Shown here: positions 33,843 through 43,206 of the stretch, one piece after another
How positions within the stretch are numbered: the first letter of the stretch is position 1
Layout of the letters: each line of letters starts with the position of its first letter
Assembly: GCA_001603275.1 (NCBI GenBank)
Contig: LUYM01000016.1
Coordinates: 1 to 64,000, forward strand
From: Actinomycetales bacterium Actino_02
Lineage (GTDB): Bacteria; Actinomycetota; Actinomycetes; Propionibacteriales; Propionibacteriaceae
Reading direction: 5' to 3'
Length of the DNA stretch: 64,000 bases
Translations under genes and position numbers: made by a program
Notes under the pieces: generated by a model
What the model was told of the DNA's origin: nothing
What the model saw: the letters and a program-made list of their open reading frames with translations, nothing else
Database searches by the model: none

Positions 33843-33884
33843 CTGCTGCCGGCGGACAGGTGTCCGCGGGTCCGCCGGCAGCAG
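33843..33884. terminator. 15-bp bidirectional terminator
   Basis: CTGCTGCCGGCGGAC (33843-33857) pairs perfectly with GTCCGCCGGCAGCAG (33870-33884), 12-nt loop, between convergent genes ending at 33836 and 33893. Confidence 0.8.
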
Positions 33885-33892
33885 GCTCTGGG

Positions 33893-34891
33893 TCAGCTAC
33901 GCCAGGTCCATTGCAGCCGGGCGTAGCCGAGGGCGAGTTCCACGTCGCCGGCGCTGAGGACGTGCGGCTGCCGGAGCAAGAAGCCCGGCAGCTGACGGCG
34001 GGAGACCATCGGCAACTCGGTGGGAAGCAGGGCGGCCTCAGCGGTGCTGAAGCCGATCGGGACAAGCACATGGCGGACCCAGACCGGAGTCTCCATAGCG
34101 TTGGTCAGCACAATGCTGGCGCGCTTGGCGAAACCGGTTCCGCGAAAGGCCGCCATGGTCGGAGTGATCACGTCAACGGCGAAGATTCCGCTCGGCCCGC
34201 CGACGAGGAAGTCGACAGCGGCGTCAGTGATGCCGAGATCGGCGGCGGTGAGGTAGTCCCAGCCGGGTTGACGCCCGATGAAGCCGCTCAGCGTGCGGGC
34301 GAGCACTTGCTGCTCGGCGGCACCGTGACGCAGGCGGAGCCGGTCGGCCAGGGCGTCCAGTGGTCCGAACCGGAACCGCTCTTGCTGCGGCACAGCGAGC
34401 TCTGTGGAGGTCTGCGAGGTGGCGGCAGTGCTGGGCGTCGCAGCAGAGCGTCGTCCGCGACGCCGGGTGTTCGGCTTGCCAGCCTCGGTGACTACCGACC
34501 AGACCGGCTGATCCGGGTCGGGAACCGACCGGCGTGGTGCCGGTGTCTCCGTCTTGGCTCCCCGGCCAGCTGTCACGGACTGAAGCTGGGCGCGCCGGGG
34601 CGTGTAGGCGGCGGGAATGCCAGGCTGGGCGGCGGCAATCGCCGCCTCGAAGGCGGGCTGCATCTCGGGGACCTCGATGACGCGCTCACCGGTGCGTACG
34701 TCCACCCAGCCGATGGGATGGCCCGTCTGGGTCTTCACATACAGCCGTGCCTGGCCGTACATGAGCCAGCGGGTGACACTGAGAGGTTCGGACTGCAGAT
34801 GGGCCGCAAAGCCATGCTGAAGCCTGGCAATGACGGCGCTCTGTTCCGGCGTTTGGGCGCGGTCAAATCGCGGTTGAGTGTTGGCGGACAC
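33893..34891 (-). CDS. Protein with C-terminal NERD-like domain
   Basis: 332 aa. N-terminal about 100 residues (GWVDVRTGERVIEVPEMQPAFEAAI) and a basic, Ser/Thr/Arg-rich linker (about 105-175) precede a C-terminal segment resembling the nuclease-related NERD domain: AAVDFLVGGPSGIFAVDVITPTM then ASIVLTNAMETPVWVRHVLVPIG. In NERD nucleases the beta-strand ends in a catalytic Lys (xVxxVKT); here it is DVI, so the active site may be lost. GTG start at 34891; CACCCT six bases upstream suggests a leaderless mRNA. The role is unknown. Confidence 0.6.
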   Translation of the reverse strand: MSANTQPRFDRAQTPEQSAVIARLQHGFAAHLQSEPLSVTRWLMYGQARLYVKTQTGHPIGWVDVRTGERVIEVPEMQPAFEAAIAAAQPGIPAAYTPRRAQLQSVTAGRGAKTETPAPRRSVPDPDQPVWSVVTEAGKPNTRRRGRRSAATPSTAATSQTSTELAVPQQERFRFGPLDALADRLRLRHGAAEQQVLARTLSGFIGRQPGWDYLTAADLGITDAAVDFLVGGPSGIFAVDVITPTMAAFRGTGFAKRASIVLTNAMETPVWVRHVLVPIGFSTAEAALLPTELPMVSRRQLPGFLLRQPHVLSAGDVELALGYARLQWTWRS

Positions 34892-34982
34892 AACTCAAGG
34901 GTGCCAGCCGGGAGGCGGGTCAACTAGACCCCCTGTGGGCGACATACTGAGGAATTTCGGCGGACGCGGCCCCACCGATGAC

Positions 34983-35900
34983 TCAGCTGTGGGCGACCAC
35001 GTTGTCCAGCGGCTCACCGGCCAGCAGATGCTCCAGCTGGCGACGCAACAGGGCGGCCACTCGCGGGTAGGTGGCATCGGAGTTTCCGCCTTGATGGGCG
35101 GTGATGATCGTGTTCGGGGCGTGCCACAACGGGTGATCGGTGGGCAGCGGTTCCGGATCGGTCACATCCAGTGCCGCCCGTAGCCGTCCACTGTTCAGCT
35201 CCGCGAGCAAGGCCTCGGTGTCCACGACCCGTCCACGTGCGACATTGACCACCAGTGCGCCGTCGGGAAGTGCGGCCAGGCGTCCGGCGTCGAGCAGTTG
35301 GTGGGTCTGCGGTGAGTAGGGGACCGTCAGTACCACGATGTCGGCCTGTCCGAGCAGGTCGCTCAGCTCGTCGATCCCGTGCACGCCCGGACGAGCTGTC
35401 CGGCCCACCACTGTGATCTCGACCTCGAAGGGGCGTAGCCGCTCGATCACCGCCTGAGCCACCGAGCCTGCTCCGACCACCAGCACCCGGCGATCGGCCA
35501 GCGACGGCAACTCCGGGTTGAACCAGCGTCCCTCCCGCTGGGCCTCCAGCGCCTCGGCAAGGCCGCGTTGAGCCGCCAGGATCAGCGCCACCGCAAGCTC
35601 GGCTGTGCCCGTGGAGTGCACGCCGCGGCCATTGCACAACGTGACTCCGGGCGGAATCAGCGGTAGCGCGTGGTCGAAGCCGGCCGAGGGGAGTTGCACG
35701 TAACGCAAGTTCGGCACCTCAGCCAATCGGCGCCAACGGTCCGGCTTCACCCAATAGTGACCGATCTGGACCATGCGCACCCGTTCGGCAACATCGGGGG
35801 GCAGCGGCGAGAGCAGGTCCCACAGGACCAGCTCGACCCGGCCCGAAAGGTCTTGCAGACGGTCCAGCAAGTCGGTGTCAGGGACGGTCACAGTCAGCAC
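34983..35900 (-). CDS. D-2-hydroxyacid dehydrogenase (NAD-dependent)
   Basis: 305 aa. NAD-binding Rossmann region VLVVGAGSVAQAVIERLRPF (GxGxxx), conserved Arg in NVARGRVVDTEAL (about 225), Glu/Asp in ALDVTDPEPLPTDHPLW and His in ITAHQGG (about 280), the usual R-E-H arrangement of the family. GTG at 35900 is chosen for its AGGAAC site; the frame runs further upstream without support. Substrate unclear: family members act on glyoxylate, hydroxypyruvate, phosphoglycerate and others. Confidence 0.88.
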   Translation of the reverse strand: MLTVTVPDTDLLDRLQDLSGRVELVLWDLLSPLPPDVAERVRMVQIGHYWVKPDRWRRLAEVPNLRYVQLPSAGFDHALPLIPPGVTLCNGRGVHSTGTAELAVALILAAQRGLAEALEAQREGRWFNPELPSLADRRVLVVGAGSVAQAVIERLRPFEVEITVVGRTARPGVHGIDELSDLLGQADIVVLTVPYSPQTHQLLDAGRLAALPDGALVVNVARGRVVDTEALLAELNSGRLRAALDVTDPEPLPTDHPLWHAPNTIITAHQGGNSDATYPRVAALLRRQLEHLLAGEPLDNVVAHS

Positions 35901-36164
35901 GTTCCTGAGTCTGTCAGTTCGTCCGTCTGACTTGCGACGATGGTCTCTGGACGGGACGCCAACGTCCCCGGATGGGGGGCCGCTTTTGGCCCGCAATAAC
36001 CCTCAACCCCTAGTCAGCAAACCCTCAAGTAACTCTGTGCACTCCTGTCACGGCTGCCAGACTCACAAACACCGGCCCCCAGCAGGAGACCGGTGGTGCC
36101 CGTCCCGGGCGCGCCAGCAGCTGCTGAAGTACCCCCACTCAGCAGCACGGAGAAGGGTGAGGCG

Positions 36165-37568
36165 ATGCGGCAGTCCGCCACTGTGCGAAGCCTGATTGCG
36201 ACGTTGCTCAGTGCAGCGCTCGCCGGCATGATCGCGCTGTCCGGTCCGGTTGCCCCCGCATCCGCTGCGACCAGCACCGACACCACCAGCCTCCGAGCGA
36301 AGGCCATCTACCTGCAGGGCAAGGGCGACTTCGATGGACGTGACGCTGCGGTTGCAGCGCTGACCAAGCAGTCGTCGTGGCAGGGCAAGGTCTGGCGCGA
36401 CTTCGTCGAAGACTGGGCCGACGTCACGGCCGGGATGAAGATGAACACCGCCGTCCCCTCCGGTCTGCCCACCAAGAATCACGTCTTCATTCTGCTGGGC
36501 TCTGCGCTCACCTCGTCAGGCAAGGTGTCGACCAAGCTCGAGCGCCGGCTGAAGCTGGCCGCGAAGGCGCTGAAGGCTTATCCGAACTCGAAGATCCTGG
36601 TCAGCGGCGGTGCCCCGAAGAATGGCAAGACCGAGGCAGCCGTGATGAAGTCCTGGCTGCTGGCCAATGGTGTCGCCTCAAGCCGCATCATCAGCGAGTC
36701 CAAGTCGACCAGCACCGTGGGCAACGCCCGGTACTCGATGGAGATCCTGTACAAGCTCGGTGGGTACACCACCTACACGATCATCACCGACTCCTCGCAC
36801 ATTCGTCGAGCGTCCGTGCTGTTCATGGCCGGCACCGTGCGAGTCGAAGAGCAGAACAGCAAGACCTGGTCGATCAAGCCGGTGGCGAACGTGGTCTACC
36901 CGGACCTGGCCACCGCGGGCCAGAAGGCGCTCTCGGCGTCGTCGGCCGAGTATGCGGCTTCGAATGTGGCCGGGGTGTTCGGGCTGACCTCGCAGTACAA
37001 GGCCCTGGCTTCCGGCACCACGACCTCGACCAAGCTGACCGCGATCGCCCTCACCAAGCCGTCCCGGCTGGCCTATGGCATCGGTGACTCGCTGAGCACC
37101 TCGGGCATGGTGGTGAAGGCGAGCTACAGCGACGGTTCCAGCCGAACCGTGACGGGCAGCGCCAAGCTCTCCGGCTTCTCCTCGGCGAAGATCGCGAAGG
37201 GGACCGTCACGGTCAGCTACTCCGAAGGTGGCGTCACCAAGACGTCGAGCTTCAGCTACACGGTGGGCAAGGCGAATAGTGCCGCGAAGATCTCGCTGGC
37301 GTCGTCGAAGGCCAAGCTGCTCAAGACCAAGCTTGCCGTGCAGGTGAAGGTCTCTGCCGGCTCCGCGAAGCCCACCGGTACCGTCAAGCTGTACCTCGAC
37401 GGCAAGCTGGCCCGGACGGTCACGCTCAAGAAGACCTCCGCGGGCGTCGCGAAGTTCACCTTCGTGTTCAACAAGACCGGCACTCGGCAGTTAAGCGTCA
37501 CGTACTCCGGTGACAGCCTGACCACGTCCGCTACTGGCAAGGTCGTGAAGGTGACGGTCTCCAAGTAG
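36165..37568 (+). CDS. Secreted DUF218 (YdcF-like) protein with two Ig-like domains
   Basis: 467 aa from ATG at 36165 (GGAGAAGGG upstream). Signal peptide (about 1-35, ending ASAAT). DUF218 domain (about 105-245): HVFILLGSAL, YPNSKILVSGGAPKNGKTEAAVMKSWLLANGV, ISESKSTSTVGNARYS, IITDSSHIRRASVLF. A bacterial Ig-like domain (about 300-395) and a second Ig-like domain (about 400-467, GSAKPTGTVKLYLDGKLARTVTL) follow. YdcF-like proteins bind nucleotide-like ligands and act in envelope metabolism. Here the export signal places it outside the cell. Convergent with the G5 gene, 17-bp gap. Confidence 0.85.
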   Translation: MRQSATVRSLIATLLSAALAGMIALSGPVAPASAATSTDTTSLRAKAIYLQGKGDFDGRDAAVAALTKQSSWQGKVWRDFVEDWADVTAGMKMNTAVPSGLPTKNHVFILLGSALTSSGKVSTKLERRLKLAAKALKAYPNSKILVSGGAPKNGKTEAAVMKSWLLANGVASSRIISESKSTSTVGNARYSMEILYKLGGYTTYTIITDSSHIRRASVLFMAGTVRVEEQNSKTWSIKPVANVVYPDLATAGQKALSASSAEYAASNVAGVFGLTSQYKALASGTTTSTKLTAIALTKPSRLAYGIGDSLSTSGMVVKASYSDGSSRTVTGSAKLSGFSSAKIAKGTVTVSYSEGGVTKTSSFSYTVGKANSAAKISLASSKAKLLKTKLAVQVKVSAGSAKPTGTVKLYLDGKLARTVTLKKTSAGVAKFTFVFNKTGTRQLSVTYSGDSLTTSATGKVVKVTVSK

Positions 37569-37585
37569 CGGCGTTCAGCCGGGGC

Positions 37586-38290
37586 TCAGCTCAGCCAGAT
37601 CCCACAGTTGGTCCAGCGCAGCTTCTGCCACTCGGCCTGGAACTCGAAGGACTTCGTTCCGGACGCCTTGTAGTCGCGCTTGTTCTCGCCCCACACGATC
37701 CACAGGTGATAGCCGACCTTGTCCGGATCGTTGACGGTCACCCGGACGACGGGAGCATGCCGCTCGAACACGCACTGTTGGCCGGTCAACCATGGCTTGG
37801 TCGTCCGGGTGCCGATCGAGACCAGCTTCGACACCGGCTTGCGGACCACCTTGGTCGAGGTCAGCTTGCCGTCGGTGTAGGTGAGCTCGTTCAGCCCGGC
37901 CACCCCGGCCCGCAGCACCTTGGTCTGACCTTTGGCCAGCTGGGGGTCCTTGCGGGTCACGGTCGTGAACGGAACGCTGACCCGCTTCACCTTGATTACG
38001 GGCATGTTGGTCATCGTGACCGTCGGTGTCGGACTGATCGTCGGGACCCCGGACGACTCAGGCGGATCTGCGGTGCCGGCAACCGTCCCGGGCGGAAGAA
38101 CCGGCGAGGCGCTGGCACCCGGGGTCGGGCTGGCGATCGGCACGGTCGGCACGTTGCTGTTGGGCGAAGCCGGGTGAGAGCTGAGCACTGATGGTGAGGT
38201 CAGCGACGCGCCACCAACAACCAGCACCGCGGCCAACGTTACCAAGGCGCGTCGGTACTGGGTCCCCGTGACCCGTTCAGGTCCAGCCAT
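37586..38290 (-). CDS. Secreted or membrane-tethered G5-domain protein
   Basis: 234 aa from ATG at 38290. One N-terminal hydrophobic helix (ALVTLAAVLVVGGASL), a Pro/Ser/Thr-rich linker with a STP-type stretch (about 45-110), a G5 domain (about 120-180: VSVPFTTVTRKDPQLAKGQTKVLRAGVAGLNELTYTDGKL) and a unique C-terminus with a Cys pair. G5 domains are found on cell-wall hydrolases and proteins that bind N-acetylglucosamine polymers. The start lies inside the last codons of the upstream NRPS-like gene (14-bp overlap), so they form one operon. Confidence 0.83.
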   Translation of the reverse strand: MAGPERVTGTQYRRALVTLAAVLVVGGASLTSPSVLSSHPASPNSNVPTVPIASPTPGASASPVLPPGTVAGTADPPESSGVPTISPTPTVTMTNMPVIKVKRVSVPFTTVTRKDPQLAKGQTKVLRAGVAGLNELTYTDGKLTSTKVVRKPVSKLVSIGTRTTKPWLTGQQCVFERHAPVVRVTVNDPDKVGYHLWIVWGENKRDYKASGTKSFEFQAEWQKLRWTNCGIWLS

Positions 38291-41200
38291 CGTGAACCAC
38301 CCCCCGTGCGTCGTCTTCCCCGAGTTCGCTGTCGACGGATCCGACCACTGCGATCCAATGCTGCACCCGACCAACCAGCCGCGGCCAGACTGTGCAGGGT
38401 AGGACGAGTTCGGTCCCGTCGGGCCGATGCCAGTGAATGGCGTTCGGCGTCGTGATGGTGTCCAGCTCGGTGGCCTTGGCTGCGCCGAGTTCGCTGACCG
38501 CCTTGATCGCTGCGCTCTTCAGTGCGGCCATCCGGGTCAGCGAGGTGCCACTGGTCGCATGCCCGCGGTGCGTCAACCAGTCCCACTCGCGCTGGCTGAG
38601 CGCCTCCACCGACGCCGGCTCCCGGCCGTGGTCACCGAACTCGGCCATCACCGACACTCCGATCGGCCCAGGCGCGATGGCAGCGACGACGGCGGCGTCC
38701 GACCGGCCAATGCTGATCGCCTCATCTGTCGTGGGCCAGAACGGACGCAGCCCACCCGATGAGGCACGGATGAAGCCCCACTCTTCAGGCTGGTACTGCG
38801 GGTGAGCGGTGCTGAGCAGCTGCCGCAGCAGCACGCGAGCCAGCAGCGACCGGATCTCGGCACTGGAGCTGATCGGGGCATCACGCAGGCTCAGGTCGTC
38901 CTCGAGGCACTCCTCGGGGATCCCGAAGCCGGCCAGCGTCTGCGGCAGGTTCAGGTCGATCAAAGGGGTGTCGCTCAGATCCAGCACAGCGATGGTGGCC
39001 GCCAGCTCCGGCACAGCGATCCGCTCGGCGCCGAAGCTGGTACCCAGCAGGGCGAAGTGCTGACCGACAGCCGGGGCGGGCACCGGGCGAGGCTCAGCCG
39101 GCGGGATCGGCGCAGCGACCGTCGCGGCGGGCGGCTCGCTGACCGAGGTCGATCGCCGGAGTCGCTTGCCGATCCGGGGCCGTGGTGGCTGCGGTGTCTG
39201 CGGCTGCGTCGGCGTGGTGGCGGAAGCGGCCGTCGCAGGTTCGGCAGATGGTGACAGCACCGTGGTTGGGGCCGCGACCGGCGATAGGACGGGGTCCGCA
39301 GCAGAGGGTTTCGGCACTGCGCGGGCCACCGGGCGGCTCGGTGCAGGACGTGTCTCGGGTGGGGGAGCGAAGATCGGCTTCGGTGCGGTTACCAGGTCGT
39401 CGGTCGGCTCGAGGGTCATCCGCGCCGGATTCCCCAGCCAGCTGCCCCCCGCCGGCCCCACCTCAGCGAAGAGGACGGAGTCGGCGGCGACCGAGCTGTC
39501 CGCGCCGAGCTCGGTTCCAGCTACCAGCAGGACGTGAGCGCCCAGCACCGTCCGGTCTCCCACCGTGATCTCGGCCAGCGAGTAGACCGCGTCCTTGGTC
39601 TCGTGGCTCTGCAGGGACGCCCCGTGGCCCAACTGGGCCTGGTCGCCGATCCGAACCAGGCTCGGCTCACTCAGGGTCGCGCCATCGTCGAACACGCAGC
39701 GGCCCACCTGGGCTCCACGCAGCCGCCACCAGCCGACGCGCAGCGCCGTCCCGTCCAAGATCCTCGGCGGCTCCAGGCCCAGGCTGCGGACCCGATGGTG
39801 GCGACTGAACCGTGGGTCGCGAACTGCGAAGGTGACCGAGCGGGCCGGGGTCACCGAGCGGGCGATCGCCTCCACTCCCAGCCAGCAGCCCCAGCGGATC
39901 AGGTTCGCTCCGGCCAGAATGCCGAAACCGACCAGCCAGTCCGGCAAGCCGACGACCACCAGGAGTTGCACCAAAAGCAGTGCCAGCGACAGCCAGCACC
40001 AGCCGACGAGCAGCTGCAGGCCGATGGTCGCCACGTCCGCCCGGGCCCGGTCACCGAGCTGACGGTAGAGCTCCGGCAGCGATCGGCCCCACTCGCTGCG
40101 TTCGGACGACTGGCGCTCGCTCTCCACGGCCGGGCTGCCATGCAGGCTGACCCGGATCCGCAGCGGTCCGCTCACCGGCACCGCAGTGCGGGGAGCGACC
40201 TGGCAGCTGTCGCCGAGCCGGGCTGCGCTCGGCCACGAGACCTCATCGCCCAGCGAGCAGTCGGCGCCGATCCGGGCCGGGGCCACCCGGAACGCGTCTG
40301 CCGAGCACTCCAGGTTGGCAATCCACAGTCGGTCGCCGGCCGTGCTGCCCGCGCCCCAGCTGACGGCCAGCGGATTGGCTTGGCCGACGCCCTCACCGAA
40401 TGCTTCGATGCTCCCCGGACGCTGCCGCAGCCGCCAGCCGAGAAGCCGCAGCCGCCGAGTCGCCAATGCCGAGCCGTTGAACAAGACGCTGAACCAGGGG
40501 AGGTTCGAGGCCGTCCGGGCCATTCGCACCAGCGCCCACCGGCTCCCCGGTAGCGGGAACACCCTTCCGTCCTCGAGCAGGCCGGCAACGGCCCGTGGAG
40601 CGGCCGACAGCACCACCATGGCCAGCAAGACGACAAGCAGCATTGCCGCGGCCAAGGCCAGGGACCAGCCCAGCGCGATCGGAAGGCCGAAGGCTGACCC
40701 GTCCACCGCAGCCGGGAACAGCTCGGTGAGCAGATAGCGACCCAGCCACGAGACGGCGTCTGCTACGACAGCCAGCCCGGCCACCCAGACGACCAGCTGG
40801 GCGATCGCATAGCCGACCCGCCGAGCCGGCGCGCCCAGCCGCGGTCGGGCGATCAGCTGGAGTTGATTCGGCAGCTCGGTATCGACCGGACGGGCCGGCG
40901 AACCATGCCAACTCTGGCCGGAGGGAACGCTCTGGCCGGGCTGCAGGCTGGCCGATCCGGCCAGTCGGGCGTGATCGCCGAGCGAGCTGCCCGGTTCCAG
41001 CACACAGTCGTCGCCGACGACGGCGCCGGCGCCGAGCTGCACGCGATCAAGGACCAGCGCCCCGTCTGCGTGGCGATAACCGGACAGCAGCGTCCGCTCA
41101 CCCACGAAGCTGTGCGGCCCGATCTCAACCAGGTCGGGGACCGGGGGAGTTGCGCAGAGCAGGACGGTGCCACGCCCGATCCGCGCTCCGCTGGCGTTCA

Positions 41201-41615
41201 GATGCCAGCGCTGCCACTCCGAGCCCACCAGCCGGGCAGCGGGGGCGCCGCGAACCAGCCGGGTTGCCGCCCAGAACCGGAAATGGTGAAGGCTCCACAA
41301 ATCGAGGGTGCCAGGGCGAGCTCGTCCGATCAGCAGCCATTTCCCGATGATTGCCGCCAGTTCCCAACCGACCAGAACCAGTGCCGTCCACAACAGTGCG
41401 CAGAGATACCCGAAAATGGGGTTTTCGGCGCTGGTGATCCAGGTGAATCCCCATCCGGCCACGGCTCCAGTCGCCAGGGTGAGGGCGAGGAGAACGCCTA
41501 GTTGGCCGATGCTGGTCAGGGTGAAGGCAACGCGAAGTAGGGCAGGCGTAACCGGCGTACCGGACACCCCCCCACCTTCCGGGCGGACCGCCCCGCCCGG
41601 GTGTTGCACAGTCAT
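38277..41615 (-). CDS. Pls/NRPS terminal-domain-like membrane protein with degenerate PPTase-like C-terminus
   Basis: 1112 aa. Three rounds of membrane helices plus left-handed beta-helix hexapeptide repeats: about residues 25-240, 260-480 and 520-760 (IGRGTVLLCA, VGDDCVLEPGSSLGDHARL; IGADCSLGDEVS; IGDQAQLGHGASL, VGDRTVLGAHVLL). This matches the terminal region of Pls/PosA-type NRPSs (TIGR02353), but adenylation and carrier domains are absent. After a Pro/Thr-rich linker (about 780-860), residues about 890-1100 resemble a 4'-phosphopantetheinyl transferase, with ISIGRSD for SISHSD and GVSVMAE for GVDIE, so the Mg ligands are lost. The start is uncertain by up to about 20 residues. Function unknown. 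Confidence 0.72.
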   Translation of the reverse strand: MTVQHPGGAVRPEGGGVSGTPVTPALLRVAFTLTSIGQLGVLLALTLATGAVAGWGFTWITSAENPIFGYLCALLWTALVLVGWELAAIIGKWLLIGRARPGTLDLWSLHHFRFWAATRLVRGAPAARLVGSEWQRWHLNASGARIGRGTVLLCATPPVPDLVEIGPHSFVGERTLLSGYRHADGALVLDRVQLGAGAVVGDDCVLEPGSSLGDHARLAGSASLQPGQSVPSGQSWHGSPARPVDTELPNQLQLIARPRLGAPARRVGYAIAQLVVWVAGLAVVADAVSWLGRYLLTELFPAAVDGSAFGLPIALGWSLALAAAMLLVVLLAMVVLSAAPRAVAGLLEDGRVFPLPGSRWALVRMARTASNLPWFSVLFNGSALATRRLRLLGWRLRQRPGSIEAFGEGVGQANPLAVSWGAGSTAGDRLWIANLECSADAFRVAPARIGADCSLGDEVSWPSAARLGDSCQVAPRTAVPVSGPLRIRVSLHGSPAVESERQSSERSEWGRSLPELYRQLGDRARADVATIGLQLLVGWCWLSLALLLVQLLVVVGLPDWLVGFGILAGANLIRWGCWLGVEAIARSVTPARSVTFAVRDPRFSRHHRVRSLGLEPPRILDGTALRVGWWRLRGAQVGRCVFDDGATLSEPSLVRIGDQAQLGHGASLQSHETKDAVYSLAEITVGDRTVLGAHVLLVAGTELGADSSVAADSVLFAEVGPAGGSWLGNPARMTLEPTDDLVTAPKPIFAPPPETRPAPSRPVARAVPKPSAADPVLSPVAAPTTVLSPSAEPATAASATTPTQPQTPQPPRPRIGKRLRRSTSVSEPPAATVAAPIPPAEPRPVPAPAVGQHFALLGTSFGAERIAVPELAATIAVLDLSDTPLIDLNLPQTLAGFGIPEECLEDDLSLRDAPISSSAEIRSLLARVLLRQLLSTAHPQYQPEEWGFIRASSGGLRPFWPTTDEAISIGRSDAAVVAAIAPGPIGVSVMAEFGDHGREPASVEALSQREWDWLTHRGHATSGTSLTRMAALKSAAIKAVSELGAAKATELDTITTPNAIHWHRPDGTELVLPCTVWPRLVGRVQHWIAVVGSVDSELGEDDARGVVHDGWT

Positions 41616-41840
41616 CTGGCCCCCCGGTCCAAGATGCCCTGGCTGGTCTCATCTGGAAAGGCGTAAAGAATGCTCCCCCAAAATGAGCCCGCTCGCTCCC
41701 CCGAAATCGAACTCTCCCTGCGCCGAACGGTGCCAAATGTGGGCGCCCGTGTCAATCCAGGCAGGCACATCGGCTCACGCGGAGCTGGGGTCGGAGCCGA
41801 CCCCAGCTACACTTGCCGCAACTCTCGACAGGAGCACAGC

Positions 41841-42326
41841 ATGCGGAGCAGGCGAAACTGGGGGCGATTGCTCGCCACCGGCCTGCTCGCGTTCAGCGGC
41901 CTGATCGGACTGCGACAGGTGCTTCCGCTCTTGCGGATCGACTCCAGCGTATGTCTGCACCCGGCGGCGAGCGGTCTGGGTGAGATCGGGCTGCGGCTGC
42001 ATGTGTTCAGCGCCTCGGCGGCGTGCCCGAACGGCTCGTATCTGCCTGGCCACAACTTCGGCGCGGTCGTCCAGGTCTCCTTCGCTGTCTCCGTGATGAC
42101 CTTGGTGTTCGGCTCCATGCTGGTGCTGGGGGCGCTCGGAGTCGGCTGGTGGGCTGCTGGGGTGCTCCGCCAGCTGCGCAGCTGGCTGCGACGGCGACTG
42201 GCCGTCCGCCTTGTTCCTCGGGTGATGGCGCCACAGCGCGCGCTGATCCCGGTTGCGGTTCCGGTCCGGGTTGCCCGGACGCTGCCGTCGTCGCAGTCGC
42301 GGCGTGGCCCTCCTTGTGGTTGCTGA
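41841..42326 (+). CDS. Hypothetical membrane protein with two helices
   Basis: 161 aa; CAGGAG before the ATG at 41841. Helix 1 about residues 8-28, helix 2 about 75-105 (VSFAVSVMTLVFGSMLVLGALGVGWW). The intervening loop has two Cys (SSVCLHP, AACPNGS) that could form a disulfide outside the cell. The C-terminus is very basic. It lies upstream of a DsbA/VKOR disulfide-forming pair, which would suit such a disulfide. No family recognised. Confidence 0.6.
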   Translation: MRSRRNWGRLLATGLLAFSGLIGLRQVLPLLRIDSSVCLHPAASGLGEIGLRLHVFSASAACPNGSYLPGHNFGAVVQVSFAVSVMTLVFGSMLVLGALGVGWWAAGVLRQLRSWLRRRLAVRLVPRVMAPQRALIPVAVPVRVARTLPSSQSRRGPPCGC

Positions 42327-42447
42327 CTCACCATTGCGGTGACCGCCGTTGCGGGCGGGTGGCTGTGCGCTGCCCAGGTCCGTTGGTTGCCGCACCCACT
42401 GTGCCTTGGCCGTCTGCCGGGCACTCCGAGCAACCAAGAGAGCAACC

Positions 42448-43206
42448 ATGTCCAAGAAGAGTGTGTCGCCGGCGAAGCCCGGCAATCAGCCCCAGCCCGA
42501 CAGTCGCCGGCAGCGGCTGCGCGAGGAACAGCAGCGCGTCCAGCGTGAGCGCCGTGTTCGTACGATCCTGATGTCCGTAGCCGGCCTGGCCGTTGTCGGC
42601 ACCGTCATCTGGGCGGTCTTCGCCCTGGTCGGCAGTGTCCCGGCCACGCCCTCGGCCGGTTCGGTCGATGAGTCCACCGTTGTCATTGGCAAGGCGGACG
42701 CCAAGGTGCGCGTCGACGTGTTCCAGGACTTCATGTGCCCCTACTGCGGCCAGTTTGAGCGGGCCAACGGCGCCGATCTGAAGTCCATGATCGACGCCGG
42801 GACGGTGCGTCTCGTGATTCACCCGATGTCGTTCCTCGACGAGCAGTCCGGCACTGCCCGTTACTCGACGCGCTCGGCTAATGCGCTGTTCGCCGTGTAC
42901 AAGGCAGAGCCCGACAAGGCGCTGGCCTTCAACGCCGCGTTGTATGAGAACCAGCCGGAAGAGGGAACGCCCGGACCTAGCGACGATCAGCTGAAGGCGC
43001 TGGCCACCGGAGTCGGGGTCAGCCAGGCGGTCGCCGACAGTTTCACCGCCATGGCCAATGAGTCTGCGGTGGTCCAGGCCACCCAGTCGGCATTCGCTGC
43101 GGGAGTCAACAGCACGCCGACCGTGAAGATCAACGGTGAGAAGTTCGCCGGCAACCCGACCCAGGCCGGCGCGCTGAAGGCAGCGGTCGAGGCCGCAGCC
43201 AAGTGA
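42448..43206 (+). CDS. Membrane-anchored DsbA-like thiol oxidoreductase
   Basis: 252 aa. Basic cytoplasmic N-terminus (about 1-38), one helix (about 40-62), then a thioredoxin/DSBA domain with CPYC active site (FQDFMCPYCGQFE, about 93-96), a helical insert and cis-Pro STPTVKING (about 231). It oxidises secreted proteins outside the membrane. The start ATG at 42448 is the first plausible start before the helix. GTGA overlap with the VKOR gene that would re-oxidise it. Confidence 0.88.
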   Translation: MSKKSVSPAKPGNQPQPDSRRQRLREEQQRVQRERRVRTILMSVAGLAVVGTVIWAVFALVGSVPATPSAGSVDESTVVIGKADAKVRVDVFQDFMCPYCGQFERANGADLKSMIDAGTVRLVIHPMSFLDEQSGTARYSTRSANALFAVYKAEPDKALAFNAALYENQPEEGTPGPSDDQLKALATGVGVSQAVADSFTAMANESAVVQATQSAFAAGVNSTPTVKINGEKFAGNPTQAGALKAAVEAAAK

